64,000 bases of DNA from assembly GCA_023376005.1 (NCBI GenBank), contig CM042151.1, positions 75,647,039 through 75,711,038 on the forward strand, written 5' to 3'. This document shows positions 43,082 to 54,193 of this stretch, piece by piece. The translations under genes were made by a program, and so were the position numbers. The DNA is from Doryteuthis pealeii (taxonomy: Eukaryota > Mollusca > Cephalopoda > Myopsida > Loliginidae). The notes under the pieces are model-generated. The model was not told where the DNA came from and did not search any database. It saw only the letters and a program-made list of their open reading frames with translations. How positions within the stretch are numbered: position 1 is the stretch's first letter; the number at the start of each line of letters is the position of its first letter.

Positions 43082-43510
43082 TGATGTAGCCCTGGCGACA
43101 GAATTTAGAATATGTCGACTGCATCCCTACATAGATGTAAGACCTTCTAAAAGGAGTATCCTGAGTATGAGATTAAACTGCATACAATGGTGATTCTCCT
43201 ATTCTGGAGACCTGGGGAATCACCTTTTGTTGCCATTACTCCCAGATCCACTCTGACCGAAAAGTGGTAGTACATGCTAGGGTTCAATCTATCGGTCAAA
43301 TAGACCCGTTTGAAAATTATTTGCATTAGGAATACTTGAATAAGAATAGTTATTTGAAACAATATAAATGTGTATGAATTATTAGTATCAGATTGGAATA
43401 CATGAAACCATATAACTTGGTGAAAATTGTTTGTATTATGAATAGTTATTTGAAGCTATCATTGTTTATATATGATTATTATCATTATTTACTTGAAACC
43501 ATATAAAGTA
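43082..43510 (+). repeat. B2 retroposon, diverged, with repeated tail
   Basis: GAATTTAGAATATGTCGAC, AACTGCATACAATGGTGAT, GGTCAAATAGACCCGTTTG; then two to three diverged copies of GAATAGTTATTTGAA(A/G)C. Confidence 0.7.
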
Positions 43511-43517
43511 AAAAAAT

Positions 43518-43745
43518 AAAGTCGTTGGGGTGGCCTAAAGTCGGTATCAGCCAGACAGCAAGGGAATCTATCACCTTTTCACTAGCACTAGACCAAGGAG
43601 AATGTTTTGGCTTCTGAGACAGAGCGCCACACCTACCATCAGCTCCTCACTTTATGGCACAGATCCCAGTGCTGAGTTGGCGAGGGCAGTATCGAATCCA
43701 GAATCTTGTGTTTCCTAGTTGGACACACTACCGACTGAGTACTTG
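43518..43745 (-). repeat. A SINE
   Basis: Reversed A copy: GGTGGCCTAAAGTCGGTATC, AGACCAAGGAGAATG, CCATCAGCTCCTCAC, ending in the tRNA-like head ACACTACCGACTGAG. Confidence 0.85.
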
Positions 43746-43947
43746 GAAAAAAATGACTTTGGCTCTAAATAATCCAACTGGGGTTTTGCATGCCATAAAA
43801 CCAACCTATCTATCTGACATCCACTGTGGAGTTGGCCTAAAATCTTCTATAAGGACATTTCCTTTTTTGTTATTTTAAAAATGTCAACTGTTTGACATAG
43901 TGACATTCATTATTGTGTACCACCTTGTTGATTTTTTTCAAAGCTTT

Positions 43948-44022
<75 letters not shown>

Positions 44023-44440
44023 TTTTTCACTTTTTATTTTTTATTTTTATTTTATATTTTTTATTTCTTTATTTTTCTTTTTCCTTTTCTGTTATTATGT
44101 TTCTCCTTATTTCTAGTCTTTAAATTCTGCTCATTTTGTATATACACTTTTACAACTATTTCCCCAAGGAATGTGTCCCCATCTAAGCCACACCTCATCC
44201 AAAACATAGACCTCCCCGCCTCATTCAAAGAAACTAATCCTGCCCATTTCAAACTAAGACACCAACCCTCCCTCCCCTAAATTGATAGATTTAAAAGAGA
44301 TGTTACTTTGGAAATTCTCAATAAGAGTTATGTTCTTGTGATTACCTGAAGATGCCGTATTAATACGGTTGAAATAAATTATTGTAATGAAGCAAGTTCA
44401 GAGTTTTTTCTTCATTTACTATATATATATATATATATAT
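43746..44440. other. Unassigned sequence with CA/TA and T-rich runs
   Basis: CA run (43949-43969), TA runs to 44013, then T-rich sequence. Around 44336-44400 a small hairpin (GCCGTATTAATACGGT) follows CCTGAAGAT. TA run 44420-44442. No gene is seen. Confidence 0.6.
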
Positions 44441-44443
44441 ATG

Positions 44444-44835
44444 TATTTACCAACTCCTCCGCACGAGCAGAATACGACACAAGGTCAATTTCTTAAGCTG
44501 AGTTTAACCGGTTTGAATTCAGAGTTTTCCTTCTCCTAGACTGGTTACCTAGCCATGGTTAAAGAACCCAGTCTGCCCTACTATTTACCCATAGCTGGAG
44601 GTAGAGTAGGATTCATACCTTTCCCAAAGGTATTAACGCTAAGTGAAATGCAATTACCACATCCAGGATTTGAAAGTTTTCACATATAGACTGCTGAGAA
44701 ATTCTAAATCCAATTCAGCTAGAAACTTAAGTGAAATTTAGTCTAGATATTCACCCTGCGTTACCAAAATTACCAACCCCTCCACATGATCAGGATGTGA
44801 CACAAGGTCAATTTCTTAGGTGGAGTTTAACAGAT
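44444..44835 (-). repeat. D SINE and a second D tail
   Basis: Reversed D (44444-44690: TTACCAACTCCTCCGCACG, GGTTAAAGAACCCAGTCTG, CACATCCAGGATTTGAAAG) and a separate D tail at 44767-44835. Confidence 0.8.
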
Positions 44836-45175
44836 GAGTAATTCCACGTCAAATCATCCAGAAAAAAGTAAAATTGTCACCCACGCCCTTCAATTTTTCT
44901 GAAAATTTTTCCATGTGTGGACTGTTAACATTAGACGATCCCCAAAATTTGAGCTTCCAATTCCAAAAATTGGCAGAGTTATGTCGAATTTTACCTCTCC
45001 AAATTTGGTGGGGTTGGCAAAAAATGGCGACTTTTTGTAATCTATTTTTGTCTGTAAAATGAGTTCTAAAGATTCCCTACTACTAAAAATTGGTTTATAA
45101 AAACATTTTTGCCCATGAAATCCAAAATTGCAGAAAAATTGAAGAGGATGGGTAATAATTTTACTGATGGTTAGT
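44836..45175. mobile_element. Foldback MITE
   Basis: AGTAAAATTGTCACCCACGC ... CCTTCAATTTTTCTG near the left and the inverted CAGAAAAATTGAAGAGG ... GGGTAATAATTTTACT at the right. The left end GAGTAATTCCACGTCAAATC has no clear partner. Confidence 0.6.
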
Positions 45176-45403
45176 CCTTAGTCTATTAGAGAAGCATTAG
45201 ATTATCTGTGTCATGTTGCTGTCTATCAGCCATTATTCTTTTTTACACATAGGTCAGAGGGTTCATTTCTGACAGCATGTGTAATTCCCAACTAACACTT
45301 CTGTGTTTTTAGATCACGCTTTATTCATAAAAAGGCCAATTTTACATAGAAAATGATCTTAGTACCAGTAATGCTATCATTGGAACAGTCCATTCAGGTT
45401 AGG
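45176..45403. other. No recognisable feature
   Basis: No gene or repeat family recognised. Confidence 0.45.
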
Positions 45404-45997
45404 CCGCCCTGTCGGCTGAGGCATTAGAATGCACCGACTGCAACTCTGCAGATGGTTAAGACCACCCTCCCCCAATGGGGCCACCTGTTGGCCATGGGTG
45501 GTGACCCATGATGCTTAAAGACAGAATCCTGGTGGCTGAGCAGTTCATGACATGCAACACTCCACTTAGAATCTTACTTAGTCTAGACGGGCAGTTGGAG
45601 AGGCCCCCTCCGATCAATCGACTAGTCACATCAAGCCCTAGTATCTATATGATTTCTCCAACCCTATTGACCTTATGGCAACCCCCAATCCTTTTTATCA
45701 TATATGTGCTAGAAGGCAGTGGCTGAGGGTCTTCATGTGCTTGGAATGATGTTAAACTCTATCTGATGGTGAGGTTCCAGTTCTGGAAGTCTGGGGAATG
45801 TGGAGCACCCCTTCATCACCATTTCTCCCTGGTCCACCCTGACCCGGAGTAGTAGTACCTGTTAGGGTTCCATCTATGGATTAAATAGTAAAATGTGTTT
45901 ATGAAAAAAATTGAGTATCCCTTAAGAATGAATTTAAAAACTTTGTCAGTATTAAATGACCCACTGAGGTTGATATGCCGTAAAACAAACCAAACCA
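45404..45997 (+). repeat. B1 retroposon
   Basis: CGCCCTGTCGGCTGAGGC start, full middle module, end TTGATATGCCGTAAAACAAA. Confidence 0.9.
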
Positions 45998-46333
45998 TTC
46001 AGTATGTTTACACTGCTTTTTTGAATACATCTTTTTTATTGTATGCTCATTTGTAAGTATCTACCTATATACCAATCATTAATGTGTGTGTCACTTTCGA
46101 TTATAAATATACATGTGATAATTCTGAAATATTTAATCTTTAAAGTCAGGGAGGGTGTGGAAAGAGTGATGTCTGAGTGGAGAAGAAGGTGAGGAAGACA
46201 GGGTAGAGAAAAGGGGAGGTGAGAGTAGCAAAAGAGGATTTAGATTGTCAGTGTGTCTGAAAATAGAAAAATTAATTGTTTTTTCTTTCTTTCTTTCTCC
46301 ATGTAACACCTGTGAATAATAAGTTCAAGCTGA
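45998..46333. other. Unassigned sequence, purine-rich patch
   Basis: A purine-rich stretch of about 110 bp (46145-46255) and a TTTC run. No gene. Confidence 0.5.
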
Positions 46334-46843
46334 CCTGGCAGTAGAGTAGGTCGATTTTTCACTTTTTAAAAATATCAAATTGTCCATCTACGTGAAAGTT
46401 GTGTGTTAGTATACTGAATACTGATACCAAAAATTAGATCTTTTACTTACACCATTGTTTGATGAAATAGCATCAAAGATTGTCTACTAAAATGCACTAA
46501 AAATTCTCTTTTCGCAAAATTTAGCCTAGAAATTGGTTAGAAAATTTACTGTTTTCAATATTTTAAATCAGAAATGCTATTTTATTTTATTAAAATGAAA
46601 TGAATTATTATTATAAATAGAATTAAAATTGAAAATGTGTCCCCCACCATCACCATATACAACTCTGATATGCTGTTTTTACCTCATTAATTAAGCTATA
46701 ACAGACGATCTTTGATGCTATTTCCTCAAACAATGGTGCAAGTAAAAGATCTAATTTTTGGTATCAGTATAACACACAACTTTCGCATAGATGGACAATT
46801 TGATATTCAAACAAGTGAAAAATCAGCCTACCCTACCTGGCAG
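46334..46843. mobile_element. hAT-like foldback element Y, copy 1 (494 bp)
   Basis: Element 46342-46835, ends TAGAGTAGGTCGATTTTTCA and its inverse, arms of about 170 bp, flanked by an exact 8-bp duplication CCTGGCAG (46334-46341, 46836-46843). No coding. The 8-bp duplication suggests hAT or a related superfamily. Confidence 0.88.
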
Positions 46844-46849
46844 GGAAGA

Positions 46850-47060
46850 TTACATTTCACTTATTTTATCTATTCCCTCCCCCCTTATCAATATATTTAA
46901 GACATTTCTCTCTATCTTTCTCAGTCAATTTATATCTATCTCAGTTTCTGTTCATCTCTCTCTCTCAGTCAATTTATATCTATCTTGGTCTGTTCATATC
47001 TATGCATCTCTCTTCATCTCTGTCTCTCTCTCTTTCTCTCAATATATATTGTGGTGAAGC
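46850..47060 (+). repeat. Pyrimidine-rich minisatellite
   Basis: Repeats of TCTCAGTCAATTTATATCTA with CT runs. Confidence 0.75.
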
Positions 47061-47094
47061 ATTGTTTGGTACCACTCAAAGAAAAACTAGGTAG

Positions 47095-47180
47095 ACCATA
47101 AAATTGATTGATTTTAATGGCATGTCAACCCATCTAGGTTTATTTTATATAAGCCTTCACCACTATAAACAAATCACTGT
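47095..47180 (-). repeat. B2 3' terminus
   Basis: TTGATTTTAATGGCATGTCA ACC and ATCTAGGTTTATTTTAT match a reversed B2 end. Confidence 0.6.
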
Positions 47181-47644
47181 GTGGATGTTCATTGTATGAA
47201 CACTCATACGTCGAAATCGACAGGAGAGTCTATTACTACATTGGAGAGGTTCAGATCTCGGTTGCTGGACTGCTGTTCAGTTGACTGGCAATTTCTGGGA
47301 GTTGGAAACCAGCTTGGGGTGCTGGGAAACATCTTGCCTTGTGCCATTTAGAGATTTTAGTAATAACACAAAGCCACTTCTTTTTCTCATGAAATTTTTA
47401 TTTTCCCCAAGTCACGACAACCGAGAGTACGTCTGGCTCTTTCAACTCATCGTGTCCAACTCCTCACTTTCTCACCTCTCTCTCCCACTTCGCCACATCT
47501 CACAAATAGAAACAAAGCTTTGTGGGATTATGATGATTCATCCTTAAACTTTTCCATTCTCATCTAATAGATATTTTTGCTAAAAACTTTTCTGTGCTAA
47601 TTTACACGTCAGTGTTACACTCATGGCCTGCCCCCACCCCATTA
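47181..47644. other. Unassigned sequence
   Basis: Moderate GC; an 88-codon frame from 47281 starts with TTG and matches nothing I know. Confidence 0.45.
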
Positions 47645-47910
47645 TGTTATACTATTTCCAGCTAACTGTAAACACATTTCAATATTTTCCTAGAAACTAA
47701 ATTACAGGAGATGGTGTACAAGGTAGGGGTTGGACAGCTTTAGTTGTTACATCAAAGAAAATGTTCCCATCCCCTTTTCCACAGTTCAGAAATAAAAACC
47801 CGATAATTTATTAGGAAACTTTAATTGGGACCAATAAATTTCCCCGGGGCTCATTCAAATCAAATCCGTGCATCCCAGGATGCACTAAATTGAAAAGCTA
47901 TCAGCATCAC
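47645..47910 (+). repeat. Dispersed segment R, copy 2
   Basis: CCAGCTAACTGTAAACACAT to AAAGCTATCAGCATCAC; paralogue of 4915-5138. It carries two insertions (about 30 bp each) relative to copy 1. Confidence 0.75.
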
Positions 47911-48005
47911 TGATATTATATTTTTTCATTTAGGTCAATCTTATAAAGTTGAAACCTTATTGTTACACTTGATTTTTTTTTTTTCAGCAGGAACCAGCCA
48001 TTAAA
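47886..48005 (+). repeat. Duplicated 3' splice-site block, copy 1
   Basis: TAAATTGAAAAGCTATCAGC ... GGTCAATCTTATAAAGTTG ... TTTTTTCAG|CAGGAACCAG. The second copy is 48420-48537 and forms the acceptor of proposed exon 3. Confidence 0.8.
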
Positions 48006-48411
48006 GCCCCCTCCGATCAATTGGCTGGTCACGTCAAGCCCTAACACCTATATGATTGCCCCAACCCTATTGCCCTTATGGCAAGCCCCAACCCTTTTTA
48101 TCATATGGGTGCTAGAAAGCGGTGGCTGAGGGTCTTCATGTCCTGGGAATGATGTTAAACTCTATCTGATGGTGAGGTTCCAGTTCTGGAGGTCTGGGGA
48201 ATGTGGAGCACCCCTTCATCACCATTGCTCCCTGGTCCACTCTGACCCGAAGTGGTACTACCTGTTAGGGTCCCATCTATGGGTTAAATAGAAAAACATG
48301 TGTTTTTAAAAAAAATGTCATTATTCATTCAGAATGAATTTGTTTCAAAACTTAGTTGGCATTAAATGACCCACCGAGGTTGATATGCCATAAAAACAAA
48401 CCAAACCCAAG
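48006..48411 (+). repeat. B1 retroposon, 5'-truncated
   Basis: Starts at CCCCCTCCGATCAATTGGC. Flanked by CCAGCCATTAAA (47994-48005) and CCAGCCACTAAA (48412-48423), one mismatch. It separates the two splice-site blocks. Confidence 0.85.
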
Positions 48412-48521
48412 CCCAGCCACTAAATTGAAAAGCTATCAGCATTTCTGGTATTGTATTTTTCATTTAGGTCAATTTTATAAAGTTGAAACCTTATTGTTAC
48501 ACTTGATTCTTTTTTTTTCAG

Positions 48522-48643
48522 GAGGAACCCGCCACAGTGATCACTATTAGGCGTTATCTTTTTCTTGACTAAGTGCTCATGCAGTCATCTACAGTTTCTC
48601 AATATTTCTCTTGAGAAGACAAGCCGACAATAGAAAATTACAA
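48522..48643 (+). other. Proposed ZNF-2 exon 3 (5' untranslated)
   Basis: 122 bp between CTTTTTTTTTCAG (acceptor at 48521) and the strong donor CAA|GTAAGT. It contains a short upstream ATG frame that stops inside the exon. It joins exon 2 and exon 4 without needing any frame, so it is consistent with an untranslated leader. Confidence 0.5.
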
Positions 48644-48960
48644 GTAAGTGAATCAGAATATTTGCTCATTAAATGTACATAGATTAATTCTTTTGTGTGT
48701 AGTGGAAAACCTATTGAATTAAAATTTTGTTTGCACAACTTGGACTCTAATGTAACACTTAGAGAAAAGGCTATATGGGAAAAACTATCAATTTTAATAT
48801 TGTTTAATAATAATAAAAGAAATAAAAAATAAAAAACTGACTAAAGTTACTTTATATTTTAAAAGAAATGAATATTTATATTGGCTGCTCCAGTCAATAT
48901 GTATTTAATTATTGTAATATAAACTTAGAATTAAGATCAAAGTTAATAAACCAGCAATCC
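48644..48960. other. AT-rich intron sequence
   Basis: Nothing recognised. Confidence 0.5.
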
Positions 48961-48964
48961 ACAA

Positions 48965-49965
48965 TGTTTCTTTTATATTAAAATAAAGAATCAATAAAGA
49001 AATTATATATATTAAAATAAAGAATCAATAAGAAAATTATATATAAATAAAGAATCAATAAAAAATTATGTATATTAAATAAAGAATCAATAAAGAAATT
49101 ATATATATTAAAATAAAGAATCAATAAACAAAATTATGTATATTAAATAAAGAATCAATAAAGAAAATTATATATATTTAAAATAAAGAATCAATAAAGA
49201 AAATTATATATATTTAAAATAAAGAATCAATAAAGAAAATTATATATATTTTAAAATAAAGAATCAATAAAGAAAATTATATATATTTAAAATAAAGAAT
49301 CAATAAAGAAAATTATATATATTTAAAATAAAGAATCAATAAAGAAAATTTATATATATTAAATAAAGAATCAATAAGAAATTATATATATTAAAATAAA
49401 GAAAGAATCAATAAGAAAATTATATATATTAAAATAAAGAATCAATAAAGAAAATTATATATATTTTAAAATAAAGAATCAATAAAGAAAATTATATATA
49501 TTTAAAATAAAGAATCAATAAAGAAAATTATATATATTTAAAATAAAGATCAATAAAGAAAATTATATATATTTAAAATAAAGAATCAATAAGAAATTAT
49601 ATAATTAAAATAAAGAATCAATAAAGAAAATATATATATTTTAAAATAAAGAATCAATAAAGAAAATTATATATATTTAAAATAAACAGTAAACAAAATT
49701 ATGTATATTAAATAAAGAATCAATAAACAAAATTATGTATATTAAAATAAAGAATTATATATATTTAAACAAAGAATCAATAAAGAAAATTAATATATTT
49801 AAAATAAAGAAAATTATATATATTTAAAATAAAGAATCAATAAAGAAAATTATATATATTTAAAATAAAGAATCAATAAAGAAAATTATATATATTTAAA
49901 ATAAAGAAACAGTAAACAAAATTATATATATTAAAATAAAGAATCAATAAACAAATAATAATACT
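48965..49965 (+). repeat. AT minisatellite of 34-36 bp, about 28 units
   Basis: Unit AAAATAAAGAATCAATAAAG plus AAAATTATATATATTT, with many one-base length variants and partial units. Confidence 0.95.
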
Positions 49966-50054
49966 AACAAAATACAACAGAGATTCAGACTAATTGCACA
50001 AATGACATTTTTGGTAATTCCAGTATGGAAATGTAAGAATCAGATGCTCTGGCA

Positions 50055-50357
50055 TGCTGCTTTGAACAAATCCTAGAAACAGCATCCTACAAGACAGGAG
50101 GCTCACGTGTTAATGGTTAGACTCGTTGACCACAGTTCAAATCCTGGACAAGGCTGTTTGCATTGCGCATAGCGCTAATACCCTTGGGAAAAGTATGAAT
50201 CCAATTCTCCCTCCAGCTATGGATAAATAAGACAGACTGGGCTTTTTAACCATGGCTAGGCAACTATTATATGAGAAGGAAAATTCTGAATTCAAACCTG
50301 TTAAATTCTGCTTATTAAATTGACCTTGTGTAACATCCTGCTCATGTGGAGGGTGTT

Positions 50358-50388
<31 letters not shown>
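50055..50388 (+). repeat. C fragment and D SINE
   Basis: A reversed C fragment (GAACAAATCCTAGAAACAGC), then a complete D SINE (head GTGTTAATGGTTAGACTCG, B box CAGTTCAAATCC, tail CATCCTGCTCATGTGG) to about 50360 and a TA run. Confidence 0.85.
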
Positions 50389-50394
50389 TTTTCA

Positions 50395-50850
50395 GGAACA
50401 CTGACAGTAATAGGATTGGGGTACTTACTACTTCCATAAATCCCCAAATGGGTTAGAAGGGGCTCCTTAGCCCTGGCCGGAAACCCATCTAAGTCAAGAA
50501 AATATCCAACACAAAACCACTGCTACCTAGTCGCTTTACCCCATCCGAAGGAAAGGCTAGGGGAGTAAACCCTGAAAACAAATCAGAAGCCGGAGTTGCT
50601 AAGGTGGTGTGATGCTGATATCCAGTGTTACCCAGCAACTCTTGCGACAATACTACTGCCAAACTGCATTGGTTCCTTGACTTTCCTTTGGATCACAGTG
50701 GCAGTGTGGACAGGGGGGGGATTTGCTACTTGGGCATCAGCTCATCCTCCATATGAACCTGTCCAGGCTATATACCCCCCCCCAAAAAAATGTGTACACT
50801 ACCCCATCGTCTCTTATAGACGGAAGGATGCCAACAAACAACAAATATAT
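50395..50850 (+). repeat. Probable retroelement fragment, GC-richer
   Basis: Sequence such as AAGGGGCTCCTTAGCCCTGG and CCGGAGTTGCTAAGG with a 95-codon frame lacking any known domain. Base composition and position between SINEs suggest a LINE 5' region. Low certainty. Confidence 0.4.
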
Positions 50851-50852
50851 AT

Positions 50853-51090
50853 ATTTAGCTCAGTCGGTAGAGCGTTCGGCTAGAAACCACAAGGTTCCTA
50901 GTTCAATACCGGCCCTCGCCAACTCAGCATATGAGTAGCACAGGGATCTGTGCGGTAAAGTAAGGAGCTGATCGTAGGTGTGGCACTCCACCTCAGACAC
51001 AAAAACAATCTCCTTGGTCTAGCGCTAGTGAAAAGGGGATAGACTCCCTCGCTGATAGGCTGATACCAACTTAAGGCCACCCCAATGACT
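50853..51090 (+). repeat. A SINE
   Basis: AGCTCAGTCGGTAGAGCG head, B box AGTTCAATACC, body complete. TA run follows (51092-51127). Confidence 0.92.
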
Positions 51091-51127
<37 letters not shown>

Positions 51128-51130
<3 letters not shown>

Positions 51131-51905
51131 GTTGAAAAAATGAATAGAGGAAAGAAAATGTTGAATGGATAAAAATTATTTATTAGAGAGCAGACATGTG
51201 TTTCAACCGAGAGATTGTTCTTGTACACATTGTATTTTATTTAACATATCAAAAATATTGCGGAGAGGCCCCCTCCGATCAATCGGCTGGTCACGTCAAG
51301 CCCTAGCACCTATATGATTTTCCCAACCCTATTGCCCTTATGGCAAGCCCCAACCCCTTTTTATCATATGAGTGCTAGAAGGCAGTGGCTGTGGGTCTAC
51401 ATGTCCTGGGAATGACGTTAAACTCTATCTGATGGTGAGGTTCCAGTTTTGGAGGTTTGGGGAATGTGGAGCACCCCTTCATCACCATTGCTCCCTGGTC
51501 CACTCTGACCCGGAGTGCTAGTACCTGTTAGGGTCCCATCTAGTGGTTAAATAGAAAAATGTATTTATAAAAAAAATTGTATTATCCATTAAGAATTGAT
51601 TTATTTCAAAACTTTATCGGCATTAAATGACCCACTGAGGTTGATATGCCGTAAAACAAAAAACAAACAAACAAAAATGTTGCCCTGATTTCAACCGCTT
51701 TTCTATATACCTAAAAATATAAAATATTTTTTCTATTATTTTTATTTCATTTTATATCAAAAATAATAATAAATAGAATACAATGTGTACAAGAAAAATC
51801 TGTCTGTTGAAACACATGTCAGCCCTCCAATAATTAATTTTTATCCATTCAACATCTTCTTTCCTTTATTCATTTGTTCAACATACTGTCGGATTCATTT
51901 CCATT
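51128..51905. repeat. Inverted repeat with B1 in the loop
   Basis: Left arm 51128-51257 (ATGTTGAATGGATAAAAATT, CATGTGTTTCAACCG) is repeated in inverse at about 51740-51890. The B1 element below lies in the spacer. Confidence 0.85.
51258..51660 (+). repeat. B1 retroposon, 5'-truncated
   Basis: Starts CGGAGAGGCCCCCTCCGATC, close to the break point of the 48006 and 9451 copies. Flanks CAAAAATATTG and CAAAAATGTTG suggest an 11-bp target duplication with one mismatch. Confidence 0.85.
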
Positions 51906-51934
51906 TTTCAACTTACACACATACACGTATATAT

Positions 51935-52116
51935 ATGTATTCAAATTCTTCATCTAAAAATTTCTTAGTGCGGATCCTAAGAGCTTTTAGATAAAAACCA
52001 ATGACTAAACCACTTTGTATTTTGGTTTTATGATGTGAATAGAAATGAATATGGTCATTTTTATTTATGGTTTTGTGGTAAACTTTAAATTCTAAACGAT
52101 TGTTGTTATTAATCAA
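51935..52116 (-). pseudogene. Penelope-like reverse transcriptase fragment (minus)
   Basis: A stretch of about 60 codons with LEFKVYHKTINKNDHIHFYS and GFYLKALRI, characteristic of the region after the RT catalytic core in Penelope-like elements. Both ends are broken; the C-terminal side runs into a TA/CA microsatellite. No GIY-YIG endonuclease domain is seen. Confidence 0.7.
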
Positions 52117-52135
52117 TAGTATATCTATATTAAGG

Positions 52136-52375
52136 GGCCGGTTTAGCTCAGTCGGTAGAGTGTTCGGCTAGGAATCTCAAGGTTCTTGGTTCGATACTGG
52201 CCCCTGCCAACTCAGCGTATGAGTAGCACAGGGATCTGTGCAGTAAAGTAAGGAGCTGATGGTAGGTGTGGCACTCCACCTCAGATGCTCAAATAATCTC
52301 CTGGGATAGACTCCCTCACTGTCTGGCTGATACCGACATTAGGCCGCCCCGATGACTTTACTTACTTATATCTAG
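52136..52375 (+). repeat. A SINE in the loop of the Penelope inverted repeat
   Basis: GGTTTAGCTCAGTCGGTAGA head, GGTTCGATACTGG B box, complete except for a short body deletion (AATAATCTCCTGGGATAG). Confidence 0.92.
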
Positions 52376-52401
52376 TAGATCATTTAAATAAAATTAAACC
52401 T

Positions 52402-52600
52402 ACTATTGACTTCAAGTACGAGTTAGAATACAATAATACCTTACCTTTCCTAGATATGACCACATTCATTTTTATTCACATCACAACACCAAAATAAAAA
52501 GTGGTTTAGCCATTTGTTTTTATCTAAGAGCTCTTAGGATTTGCACTAAGAAATTTTTAAATGAAGAATTTGAATACATAGATAAGTCTTTCACAAAGTT
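52402..52600 (+). pseudogene. Penelope-like reverse transcriptase fragment (plus)
   Basis: FKYELEYNNTLPFLDM (the E-x-N-x-LPFLD motif) then, after a deletion and frame change, HIHFYSHHNTKIKSG and FYLRALRICTKKFL. It mirrors the minus-strand fragment. The deletion removes the segment between LPFLDM and HIHFYS. Confidence 0.75.
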
Positions 52601-52659
52601 ACATACACACATATATAATAGTATTTGATAATTTGCTTGAAGTATTGTTAAGTATATTA

Positions 52660-53292
52660 TTATTTATTTATGTTTGGAAAGCAATTACAATGCATATAAA
52701 GATAAAATAATATTCAGTCTTATCAATTTCAAAGAAACTTTATCATCAGAGACTTTTTCTGAAATGGACGCGATCTTGTGTGGTTTTTGTTTTAGACGTT
52801 ATAAACACACGTCTTGTGGTTTTTTTTTTTATAACGCCACGTGGAAGGATCGTGATAGCCGTTGTTCAATCAATTTCAATTTTATTCTTTTTATCTATTT
52901 ATTTATTTATTTATGTATTCATTTATTTGTTTTATGTATATATATGTGTATATATGGGATGTGTATTTATATTATATAACCGAATTATTATTATAACCGA
53001 ATATATAAGTAATTTAAATACACATCCCATATATACACATATATATACATAAAATAAATAGATAAAAAGAATGAAATTGAAATTGATTGAACAACGGCTA
53101 TCATGACCCTTCCACATGGCTTTATAAAAAGAAAAACCACTGGACGCATGTTTATAACGTCTAAAACAAAAATCCACACAAGACCGCATCCATTTCAGAA
53201 AAAGTCTCTGATGATAAAGTTTCTTTGAAATTGATAAGACTGAACATTATTTTATTTTTATATGCATTGTAATTGCTTTCTTAACATAAATA
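52660..53292. repeat. Large palindrome, arms of about 300 bp
   Basis: Arms 52660-52970 and 53016-53292 are inverted copies (TGTTTGGAAAGCAATTACAA; CGTTATAAACACACGTC; GGGATGTGTATTTA). The spacer is about 45 bp. The outer arm sequence is shared with 17165-17375. Frames in it (Ile/Tyr/Phe-rich) are not gene-like. Confidence 0.9.
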
Positions 53293-53339
53293 ATATATAT
53301 ATATATATATTATATATATATATATATATAATATATATA

Positions 53340-53972
53340 CTAGAAAATATATGCACCCTCCAGGTGCAAGTATTTAAGTTTTAATATAATAAAATATCAT
53401 ATTAAATTAGAAAGGCTAATGAAACTGAATAAGAATGCAGATAAAAAGATTTGAAACAGAGGAGGTATGGTTGAAAAATAGAACAACTTTGAAACTAACT
53501 CTTCCATCATTTTCCATTACTCCCGTCTTTCATTGGTAAATTTTTATAATTTAACTATTTAGTTAAAATAGGAAGTAAAGAATAATATTACAGTTATTTC
53601 TTCTTGTTAATGGATTTCTTTTAAGATTTATCCCCGAGATTTTGCTCATATTCATTAAGATAAAACCAAACATTGGAAATCAATAATACTAAGCACATAT
53701 TTATTAAAATCAAATTTTTAATATCAATATGCAAAGTAGTCTTCCTGTTCACACTGTAAACTCATATTTTGTTGTATATATAAATACAATTGCATGTTAT
53801 TAGTATGTAGATATGGTCAACAGTCTTAATGATGTAAAACAATTTTATTAATAATTGAGGTTTAAATAAAATCATGGAGAATGTGATGTAAATAACTAAG
53901 GGAATTATGATTTGAGTAGTAATATAGTTTCGGTTACAGACAGACACACCCACAATCTTCATTATAATAAGA
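53340..53972 (-). mobile_element. Helitron H1, copy e
   Basis: Reverse strand: CTAG at 53340-53343, hairpin GCACCCTCCAGGTGC, and the TC start at 53971-53972 (plus strand CATTATAATAAGA). TA runs lie on both sides. Confidence 0.9.
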
Positions 53973-54095
53973 TATATATATATATACACACTTAAATTAT
54001 CTTTTTTTTTGTTTTTTCATTTGCACTTTCACTTTCACTGATTATGGTCCATTTCACACTGGATTTTATATTTATATTCTTCTATTCTCTTTCAG

Positions 54096-54193
54096 AATTG
54101 ATACTGCCTCAAGGCAAACTGATATCTTCATCATCTAAGAGTCTTTGAAAATTGTTGCCTGGTTTTGAAAAAATTTGGAAGACTCTCGACAAA
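54096..54193 (+). other. ZNF-2 exon 4, untranslated part
   Basis: Acceptor CTATTCTCTTTCAG ends at 54095. The 98 bases to the ATG hold no other ATG; an in-frame TGA lies at 54146-54148, so the coding region cannot extend upstream within this exon. Confidence 0.75.

Noticed and set aside
44336..44400. Hammerhead ribozyme core (CTGAAGA ... GAAA)
   Set aside because: The pair next to the core is U-U and a plausible stem III/I could not be drawn, so the match may be chance.
54152..54193. TTG start giving a 917-residue ZNF-2
   Set aside because: A non-ATG start is unnecessary; the ATG at 54194 has good context and the upstream stop is at 54146.
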